A DNA stretch of 5,911 nucleotides, taken from positions 1 through 5,911 of the forward strand of contig JAKATE010000120.1 in NCBI GenBank assembly GCA_021828085.1. The letters are read 5' to 3'. Under the pieces are notes generated by a model. The model saw only the letters and a program-made list of their open reading frames with translations. It was not told where the DNA came from and did no database searches. The stretch is from Thermoplasmata archaeon (GTDB taxonomy: Archaea; Thermoplasmatota; Thermoplasmata; Lutacidiplasmatales; UBA184). Every line of letters begins with the position of its first letter. Within the stretch, counting starts at the first letter, position 1. Made by a program: the position numbers and the translations under genes. Shown here piece by piece: positions 1 to 4,810 of the stretch.

Positions 1-1103
1 CCGATCCCTACGCCCGCCCAGAGCGCGGGGCGACGGGAACAGGGAGCTTCGCGCAATGGCTCGGCCGGCGGGTGCTGGTGATCCTTCCGCAACTTTTGCT
101 CGGGCTCACAGTGCTCTACGTGCTCACCGAGACGGTCCCCTCCCTCTCGCTCCCCTCCGGCGCGCCCGGGCCCGTGCAGTTCCTCACCGGGCTGGGGACG
201 TTCATCGGGGACCTGCTCAGCGGCCGCTGGGGGAACGTGCAGCTGGGCAGCTCCGGAGCGACAGTCCCGGTCTCGCTCCTCATCCGCTATTACCTGCCGT
301 ACTCGCTCGAACTGGCCCTCCCCGCCCTCCTCATCACCGCGCTGATCAGCTACCCCCTCGGTCTCCTCTCGGGCTGGAACGAGGGGCGCAACCTGGACCG
401 GGTGGTGAGGGCCTTCGTGGCCTACGCGGCCTTCTTCCCCTTCTTCATCCTGGGTCTGTACTACACGGGGGCGCTCTACTCGCCCTTCCTCGGCACCTTC
501 GGGGACACCTTCTTCGGCAGCCTTCCCTCGGCGACGTGGTTCGACGTCCACTCCGGCGGCATCCCCTCCTGGGTCGGGTACTTCACCAACACCACCCCCA
601 CGGGGTTCCCGGTGATCGACGCGGCCCTGAACGGGGCGTGGGCCGCCGAGGAGCTCATCTGGATGAAGATCCTCCTCCAGTCGACGCTCATCGGCCTCGC
701 CTATTCCGCGCTCTACCTGCGCTACGCGCGCCTGGCCGCGGTGGGGACGAAGGAGGACCCCACCACCGTCTCCTCGCGCGCCCGGGGGACGGCGGAACGC
801 CGCCTCCTCTGGCGGGAGACCTCCCGGCGGGTCCTGCCCATCTTCGTCTTCACCCTGGGGAACACCTTCGCGCTCTTCATCCTCATCCAGTCGATCGTGG
901 AGTGGTACTTCCAGGACGCGGGCATGGGGGCCTATCTCATTCAGAGCGCCCTCTCCCCTGAGGTCCCCTCCGGCGGGCCTCCGCTGCTCGCGGTGCTCGC
1001 CTTTCTCGTCCTGGTGCTCATCCTGGGGGTGAACCTCCTCGCCGACGGGATCAGCCGCAAGCTCGATCCGCGCGTCGGTTGGTCCGGCCGGAGGGAGCAT
1101 TGA
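1..1103 (+). CDS. ABC importer permease, DppB/OppB family (5' end outside the window)
   Basis: First transmembrane subunit of a peptide/oligopeptide-type ABC importer, acting in the cytoplasmic membrane as a partner of the next gene's product. The reading frame is open from base 3 and has no ATG, GTG or TTG before base 72. The GTG at 72 lies after the Arg-Arg pair (bases 66-71) that normally precedes the first helix of DppB, so the true start is probably left of the window. Counting from codon 72, helix 1 covers about residues 1-20. Further hydrophobic segments lie near 78-100, 112-134, 198-216, 255-275 and 303-323. A long extracytoplasmic loop fills about 135-190. The cytoplasmic EAA-type coupling loop is around 235-255 (ARGTAERRLLWRE), and the protein ends with the family-typical LLADGISRKLDPR. 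Substrate cannot be read from sequence; peptides are the family default, but nickel or sugars are possible. Confidence 0.87.
   Translation, partial: DPYARPERGATGTGSFAQWLGRRVLVILPQLLLGLTVLYVLTETVPSLSLPSGAPGPVQFLTGLGTFIGDLLSGRWGNVQLGSSGATVPVSLLIRYYLPYSLELALPALLITALISYPLGLLSGWNEGRNLDRVVRAFVAYAAFFPFFILGLYYTGALYSPFLGTFGDTFFGSLPSATWFDVHSGGIPSWVGYFTNTTPTGFPVIDAALNGAWAAEELIWMKILLQSTLIGLAYSALYLRYARLAAVGTKEDPTTVSSRARGTAERRLLWRETSRRVLPIFVFTLGNTFALFILIQSIVEWYFQDAGMGAYLIQSALSPEVPSGGPPLLAVLAFLVLVLILGVNLLADGISRKLDPRVGWSGRREH
1090..1094 (+). promoter_or_regulatory. Ribosome binding site that decides the start of the second permease
   Basis: GGAGG lies five bases before the TTG at 1100-1102. That TTG overlaps the upstream TGA (1101-1103), giving TTGA. 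An in-frame TTG at 1079 is also possible but has no comparable purine-rich motif before it. I therefore prefer 1100. Confidence 0.6.
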
Positions 1104-2125
1104 CCGCGGGTCTTCCGGAGAAGGCTCCGGGCGAGGGCGTCGACCTCGACGAGCTGGGACGGGGGCAATGGAGCCGGCGGCTCCACCGCCTTAAGCTCAC
1201 CCCCTCCTTTCTCGCCGGCTTCACCATCCTCGGGTTCTATGCGGTGGTGGCGGCGTTCTCGAACGTCTGGTTCCCGGGAGGGGTGGACCAGCTGACCCCG
1301 CACTACTACTCGGGGATCGCCTGCCCCGTCCCCCCGGGGCCGAGCCTCTCCCTGCTCCCCTTCTCCATCGGGCCCCACCCTCTCGGCGTCACAGGGGGCA
1401 TGGGCTTCGGGGTCCTCGAGGGGCTGGTGAAGGGCACCCCCTGGGACCTCCTGCTCCTCTCCCTGGTCATCTTCCCCTCCGTCCTGGTGGGCACACTCGT
1501 CGGGAGCTGGGCCGGGTACCGGGGCGGCTGGGCGGACGATGTGCTCATGGCCCTCTCGGACGTCTTCCTGGCGATCCCTGAGTTCGTCCTCACCCTGGTG
1601 GTGCTCCTGTTCATCCTTCCGCTCGTGCCGGCGGAGTGGTCCCTGGTGGTCTTCGGGCTCCTGCTGAACCTGGTGCTCTGGGCCCCCTTCGCGCGGCTCG
1701 TCCGGGCCCGCGCCCGAGGCGTCGCGCGCCTCCCCTTCGTGGAGTCGGCCCGGGCGGCCGGCGCTTCCGGTGGGCGGATCCTCCGGCGGCACATCCTGCC
1801 GAACAGCGTCTTCCCGGTCCTGGCCCAGGTCCCCACCACCCTCGCCACCGTCCTCATCCTCCTCGGCGGGCTCGAGTTCGCGAAGCTCCAATCCTTGGCC
1901 TTGAGCTGCCACGGACCGGCCGCTCCGCTCTTCTTGCCCTCCCCGACCTTCCCGGAGTGGACCTGGGTCATGGCCAACGGGGCCTGGGCGTGGCTCCCGA
2001 GCGCCAATCTCGACCCGTGGTGGGGCTACACCTTCCCGGCCCTGTGGATCCTGCTCTTCGGGATCGGGGTCACCCTCGCGTGCGATGGGCTAGCGCGTTT
2101 GCTTCGGAATCCCACCGTCGCCTGA
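1100..2125 (+). CDS. ABC importer permease, DppC/OppC family
   Basis: Second membrane subunit of the same importer, 341 residues from the TTG at 1100 (348 if the TTG at 1079 is used). The order is a charged cytoplasmic N-terminus (1-35), helix 1 (about 37-57), an extracytoplasmic segment with the family-typical HPLG (93-96), then the core transport domain. The EAA coupling loop is clear at 213-235 (FVESARAAGASGGRILRRHI, then LPN), which is the surface that contacts the ATPase. After LGGLEFAKL the usual short DppC loop is replaced by a longer stretch (about 262-308) rich in Trp (287, 289, 296, 298, 307, 308) before the last helix (about 311-330). The four-base overlap with the first permease implies translational coupling. 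No ATPase genes follow, because the next gene is convergent. Family assignment is firm; substrate is unknown. Confidence 0.88.
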   Translation: MTAGLPEKAPGEGVDLDELGRGQWSRRLHRLKLTPSFLAGFTILGFYAVVAAFSNVWFPGGVDQLTPHYYSGIACPVPPGPSLSLLPFSIGPHPLGVTGGMGFGVLEGLVKGTPWDLLLLSLVIFPSVLVGTLVGSWAGYRGGWADDVLMALSDVFLAIPEFVLTLVVLLFILPLVPAEWSLVVFGLLLNLVLWAPFARLVRARARGVARLPFVESARAAGASGGRILRRHILPNSVFPVLAQVPTTLATVLILLGGLEFAKLQSLALSCHGPAAPLFLPSPTFPEWTWVMANGAWAWLPSANLDPWWGYTFPALWILLFGIGVTLACDGLARLLRNPTVA

Positions 2126-3409
2126 TCGCGCCCGCTCCATCAGCGCGCTCCCCCCCTCCTCCGGGGGGCGGAGCCGGCGGAACCGGGCGTAGACCGCGAG
2201 GTCGTAGGCGGACTTGACCGCGCCCGCGAGCATGAGCGGCGCCGCCAGGAAGGCCCCCCCGAGCCCCAGCAGCGCGCCGGTGATGGGGCCCCCCAGGGCC
2301 TGGCTACTGCGGGCCGCCGTGGTGTATCCTGCGGCGGCCACTCGATCGGGGGGGGAGACGAGGGCCTGCGTGTACGACTGGCGGGTCGGGACGTCCATCT
2401 GGGAGAGCAGGGTGCGGCCGACCCAGAGCCCCCCGGCCCAGGAGAAGGTCGGGGCGAAGGCCAACAGCACCAGGACGAGGTTGGAGGGGAGGTGGGTGAA
2501 GACCATCGTCCGGAGCAACCCGATCCGACGGGCGAGGGGGGCGGCGAACAGGAGCGAGCCGCCGGCGGCGAGGTTGCTGAGGAAGAAGATCGTCCCGAGG
2601 AGCCCGGTCGGCGGGTGGTAGCGCAACGCGAAGTAGTAGACGACCAGGCTGCTGCTGATGAGCCCTCCCCCGAAGGCATCGACGCTGAGGAGCGCGGAGA
2701 GGGAGAGCACGAAGGAGCGCGCGGAGGGAGAGAGGGTCGGAGGTCGCGCGGCGGGGCTCGGGCGGGTGGCGGGGAGATGGAGGGACCGGTAGGCCGGGAG
2801 CAGCCCGGCGCCGAGCAGGCCGTAGAGGAGGAGCACCGGGTCGTGGGGGGACGAGAAGGGGAACGGCGCCCCCGCCCGGGCGGCGGTGATCGGGACCGCG
2901 GCGAGCGCCCCGAAGGCTCCCCCGAGGTAGCCGAGAAGGTGGTAGCGGGCGAAGTGGGCTGTCCGTTCCCGCGGGGAGGAACGGTCGGCGAGGCAGGCCT
3001 GTTCGAGCGCTCCGAGGGCGTTGACGTCGGAGCCGCCGACGACCACGCCTCCCAGCAGGAGCGCGAGCACCACGCTCTCCAGGCTGCCGATCGCGCTGTA
3101 GAGGAGCAGACCGCCCAGAAGCCAGGCGAGCGCGGCCACGGAGAAGACGCCACGGCGGGAGAGCCGAGATTCCAGGGAGGGAGCGGCGAGGGACCAGCCG
3201 GCCCCCGCGGCGAGCGCGACGCCGACGAGGGTCCCCACCAGCCAGGGCGCGTAGCCCGCCTGGGCCAGGTCGAGGGCAAAGACGAGGGAGAGCGCACCGG
3301 CGGCGAAACCGCGCACGGCCCGGGTCCCGTACAGGAGGCGTCGCTCCCGGCGTTGGAGGCGTCCCTGGGATGGGCCCGGTCCTGCGCTCTCAGGGTCGGT
3401 CGACGGCAC
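2090..3409 (-). CDS. Major facilitator superfamily transporter, substrate unknown
   Basis: A 439-residue secondary transporter of the cytoplasmic membrane. It starts with a GTG (complement of 3407-3409), has a hydrophilic N-terminus of about 30 residues, then two sets of hydrophobic helices separated by a Pro/Arg/Ser-rich cytoplasmic linker (about 207-232), the usual 6+6 MFS plan. The C-terminal half holds a stretch seen in one MFS subgroup, SQMDVPTRQSYTQALVSPPDR at 336-356 (read here in two parts: SQMDVPTRQSY and TQALVSPPDR), followed by an Arg/Ser-containing helix start. Helix 2-3 carries SRLSRRG (81-87), resembling the basic motif A loop of the superfamily. The stop at 2090-2092 lies inside the converging permease gene. 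The frame stays open upstream of the GTG, so the start is not bounded by a stop. No co-transcribed partner is visible. Efflux of drugs or metabolites is the usual guess for such orphan transporters, but nothing in the sequence fixes it. Confidence 0.85.
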   Translation of the reverse strand: MPSTDPESAGPGPSQGRLQRRERRLLYGTRAVRGFAAGALSLVFALDLAQAGYAPWLVGTLVGVALAAGAGWSLAAPSLESRLSRRGVFSVAALAWLLGGLLLYSAIGSLESVVLALLLGGVVVGGSDVNALGALEQACLADRSSPRERTAHFARYHLLGYLGGAFGALAAVPITAARAGAPFPFSSPHDPVLLLYGLLGAGLLPAYRSLHLPATRPSPAARPPTLSPSARSFVLSLSALLSVDAFGGGLISSSLVVYYFALRYHPPTGLLGTIFFLSNLAAGGSLLFAAPLARRIGLLRTMVFTHLPSNLVLVLLAFAPTFSWAGGLWVGRTLLSQMDVPTRQSYTQALVSPPDRVAAAGYTTAARSSQALGGPITGALLGLGGAFLAAPLMLAGAVKSAYDLAVYARFRRLRPPEEGGSALMERARSGDGGIPKQTR

Positions 3410-3410
3410 G

Positions 3411-3431
3411 CGGGTCAGGACCCCCGACCCG
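3411..3431. repeat. Inverted repeat CGGGTC-N9-GACCCG just upstream of the MFS start
   Basis: Perfect six-base arms (3411-3416 and 3426-3431) surround a nine-base spacer. The repeat sits directly before the MFS GTG start and just inside the candidate TATA element at 3435-3440, where a repressor would block transcription. Arms of this length can arise by chance in such GC-rich DNA, so an operator role is only a suggestion. Confidence 0.35.
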
Positions 3432-3441
3432 GGGATAATGC
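3432..3441 (-). promoter_or_regulatory. Candidate TATA-like element for the MFS gene
   Basis: On the minus strand this reads GCATTATCCC, the only AT-rich spot near the MFS start. Its centre is about 27-28 bases before the GTG at 3409. Archaeal TATA boxes sit roughly 25-28 bases before the transcription start, so the spacing fits a leaderless or nearly leaderless mRNA. The match to the archaeal consensus is weak. Confidence 0.3.
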
Positions 3442-3477
3442 TCTCGGTCTTCCGGATCCAGGGAGGAGCGAAGGGAG

Positions 3478-3493
3478 GGGAGCGAGGGCTCCC
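3478..3493. repeat. Small perfect hairpin GGGAGC-GAGG-GCTCCC
   Basis: Six-base arms (3478-3483 and 3488-3493) surround a four-base loop. It lies in the middle of the divergent intergenic region, upstream of both candidate promoters, so it is not in either predicted transcript. No T-run follows, which argues against a terminator. Function unknown. Confidence 0.4.
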
Positions 3494-3509
3494 GATCGCG
3501 CTACCCCAC

Positions 3510-3535
3510 CGGCGGGGGACCGGCAGGGCCCGCCG
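3510..3535. repeat. Inverted repeat CGGCGGG-N12-CCCGCCG
   Basis: Seven-base perfect arms (3510-3516 and 3529-3535) surround a twelve-base spacer, about 60 bases before the uS12 candidate TATA box. It could be a factor-binding dyad or a chance GC palindrome. Confidence 0.3.
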
Positions 3536-3589
3536 TTCCCGGGGCCTTCAGGGTCCCCGCCGCGGAGGGGGAGCGTCGAACAAGAGCAA

Positions 3590-3602
3590 GGGAGATATAC
3601 AG
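3590..3602 (+). promoter_or_regulatory. Candidate TATA box and BRE for the uS12-uS7-EF-2 operon
   Basis: GATATACAG at about 3594-3602 is the only AT-rich run upstream of uS12, and it is preceded by a purine-rich tract (AAGGGA) that could serve as the TFB recognition element. Transcription would begin about 25-27 bases downstream, near 3620-3624. That leaves a leader of about 16-20 bases, just enough to hold the GAGGAG ribosome binding site. Both spacings fit archaeal norms. Confidence 0.5.
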
Positions 3603-3627
3603 TACCTTCGTCGGGCCCCATCCCTTC

Positions 3628-3633
3628 GAGGAG
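3628..3633 (+). promoter_or_regulatory. Ribosome binding site of uS12
   Basis: GAGGAG ends six bases before the GTG at 3640. It supports this GTG as the start, which also gives the expected length for an archaeal uS12. Confidence 0.65.
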
Positions 3634-3639
3634 AAACGC

Positions 3640-4080
3640 GTGAGCCCCCCTCCACCTTCCGGGACCTTCACCGCCGCCAAGCTCCGGCGGCTCCGCCAGC
3701 GCCGGCGCTGGTCGGACCGCTACTACAAGCGCCGGGTGCTCCACCTGAAGGAGCGCTCGGACCCGCTGGAGGGGGCGCCGCAGGCCCGCGGGATCGTCAT
3801 CGAGAAGGTCGGAGTGGAGGCGAAGCAACCCAACAGCGCCATCCGCAAGTGCGTCAAGGTCCAGCTCATCAAGAACGGCCGTCAGGTCACGGCCTTCGCG
3901 GTGGGCGACGGGGCCATCAACTTCATCGACGAGCACGACGAGGTGCTGGTCGAAGGGATCGGGGGCCGCATGGGGCGTTCCTACGGGGACATCCCGGGGG
4001 TCCGCTACAAGGTGATCAAGGTGAACAACGTTTCGCTCGACGAGCTGGTCCGGGGACGCAAGGAGAAGCCCGCCCGATGA
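3640..4080 (+). CDS. rps12: Small ribosomal subunit protein uS12, archaeal/eukaryal type
   Basis: A 146-residue protein of the 30S decoding centre, which helps check codon-anticodon pairing. The two conserved loops are intact: KQPNSAIRKC at 62-71, matching the bacterial KKPNSA loop, and GDIPGVRYKV at 116-125, matching the PGVRYH loop. GDGAINFIDEHDEV (89-102) and the C-terminal VNNVSLDELVRGRKEKPAR are typical of the archaeal S12/eukaryal S23 branch. Length is normal for archaea (about 140-147). The N-terminus carries SPPPPS (2-7) before the usual basic helix (about 12-24), which is unusual. The GTG start has GAGGAG six bases upstream and a TATA-like element about 45 bases upstream, so this is probably the first gene of the operon. 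Its TGA overlaps the ATG of uS7. Confidence 0.97.
   Translation: MSPPPPSGTFTAAKLRRLRQRRRWSDRYYKRRVLHLKERSDPLEGAPQARGIVIEKVGVEAKQPNSAIRKCVKVQLIKNGRQVTAFAVGDGAINFIDEHDEVLVEGIGGRMGRSYGDIPGVRYKVIKVNNVSLDELVRGRKEKPAR
4060..4065 (+). promoter_or_regulatory. Ribosome binding site of uS7 inside the uS12 gene
   Basis: AAGGAG inside the last codons of uS12, 11 bases before the ATG at 4077. The spacing is long, but with the ATGA overlap it supports this start. The frame has no upstream stop to bound the start, so the signal matters. Confidence 0.45.
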
Positions 4081-4769
4081 GCCCCGAGGAGACCCCGCGG
4101 GCCCCCCCCCCCCCCCCCGCCCCGGCGGTCAGCGCCGGCGGGGCCGCCGAAGCGTCCGCTCCCCTCCCGCGGACCACCCCCTCCGCGCCTCCCCCGCCCA
4201 CGTTCCCCTTCCCTCCGCTCTTCGGACAGTTCCCCTTCGAGGGCGTCGAGGTGCACGACCCCGGCCTCAAGCCGTACCTCTACCTCGACCCGGTCTACGC
4301 CCCCCACTCCGAAGGGCGCCTCGCCCAGAAGCCCTTCGGCCAGGCCCACATGCACCTGGTGGAGCGCCTGGCGAACAACCTCATGCGCAAGGGGCGCTTC
4401 ACGGGCAAGAAGAGCAAGGCGCTGCGCGTCGTGCGCGAGGCCTTCGAGCAGATCCACAAGGAGCAGAAGTCGAACCCGCTCCAGGTCCTGGTGAACGCGG
4501 TGGAGAACGCCTCCCCGCGGGAGGAGGTCACGCGGCTGCAGTTCGGCGGCATCTCGGTGCCGCGGGCGGTGGACGCTTCTCCCTCCCGCCGCCTCTCGGT
4601 GGCTCTCCGGAACCTCGCCCAGGGGGCGATCCAGGCGAGCAAGGGCCCCGGGGTCTCGATCTCGGGCGCGCTGGCCCGGGAGCTCACCCTCGCCGCCCAG
4701 GGCGACCCCTCCTCCTACGCCGTTGCCCGCAAGGACGAGGTCGAGCGCGTCGCGCAGTCGGCCCGCTAG
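4077..4769 (+). CDS. rps7: Small ribosomal subunit protein uS7 with a proline/alanine-rich N-terminal extension
   Basis: A 230-residue protein of the 30S head, which binds the 3' major domain of 16S rRNA and nucleates head assembly. The archaeal uS7 domain starts near LFGQFPFEGV (48-57) and runs to the end. It includes FGQAHMHLVERLANNLMRKG (87-106), NPLQVLVNAVENASPREEVT (133-152) and the C-terminal YAVARKDEVERVAQSAR. Before it lies a low-complexity segment of about 46 residues with PPPPP (10-14) and PPPP (38-41) and few charged residues. Archaeal homologues usually have only a short lead there. The ATG overlaps the uS12 stop (ATGA) and has AAGGAG upstream. The only later in-frame alternative before the conserved core is a GTG at 4251 (Val59), which would cut into conserved sequence. 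A 17-C run lies at codons 9-14, so an assembly length error would disturb the start region but not the core. Confidence 0.95.
   Translation: MSPEETPRAPPPPPAPAVSAGGAAEASAPLPRTTPSAPPPPTFPFPPLFGQFPFEGVEVHDPGLKPYLYLDPVYAPHSEGRLAQKPFGQAHMHLVERLANNLMRKGRFTGKKSKALRVVREAFEQIHKEQKSNPLQVLVNAVENASPREEVTRLQFGGISVPRAVDASPSRRLSVALRNLAQGAIQASKGPGVSISGALARELTLAAQGDPSSYAVARKDEVERVAQSAR
4102..4118 (+). repeat. Homopolymer run of 17 C within the uS7 gene
   Basis: Seventeen consecutive C encode most of the first proline run of uS7, 25 bases after the start codon. The complementary strand is a 17-G run, able to form G-quadruplex structures with neighbouring G tracts. Such runs slip during replication, transcription and sequencing, so the exact length should be treated as uncertain. 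Confidence 0.9.
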
Positions 4770-4810
4770 TCTCTTCACGTTCACGGGCATCGGAAGGTTG
4801 GTAAGGCAGT

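Larger units (their letters stand above)
3410..3639. promoter_or_regulatory. Divergent intergenic region between the MFS gene and the uS12 gene
   Basis: This 230-base stretch has no convincing gene. It is very GC-rich apart from two short AT-rich spots, one near each flanking gene, listed separately as candidate promoters. It contains short perfect inverted repeats at 3411-3431, 3478-3493 and 3510-3535. I looked for a tRNA on both strands and saw no T-arm or D-arm pattern. Confidence 0.6.

Noticed and set aside
56..961. An ATG at 56 with a purine-rich AGGGAG nine bases upstream opens a 301-codon frame.
   Set aside because: Its product is Arg/Pro/Gly-rich with no recognisable fold and is out of frame with a clear DppB permease across the same bases. 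I kept in mind a frameshift near 60-70, but the in-frame sequence through FAQWLGRRVLVILPQ looks natural.
941..1912. Long minus-strand frame opposite the permease genes.
   Set aside because: Glu/Gly/Asp-rich composition is typical of the antisense of a GC-rich gene, and the plus strand has a conserved permease there.
3460..3600. Possible tRNA or structured RNA in the intergenic region, because of its hairpins.
   Set aside because: No T-loop or D-loop pattern, and the helices do not form a cloverleaf on either strand. The hairpins lie upstream of the predicted transcript start.
2492..3643. Long plus-strand frame across the MFS gene.
   Set aside because: Low-complexity Glu/Gly/Arg product, explained as a shadow of the GC-rich minus-strand MFS gene, whose helices and motifs are clear.
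3415..3936. Minus-strand frame of 173 codons across the uS12 region and part of the intergenic region.
   Set aside because: Antisense shadow of uS12 with no recognisable domain. It would also lie over the operon promoter.
3438..4076. Open frame running continuously into uS7 from far upstream, which could suggest a giant N-terminal extension or fusion.
   Set aside because: It covers the intergenic region and the whole of uS12 in a different frame. The ATGA overlap and AAGGAG place the uS7 start at 4077.
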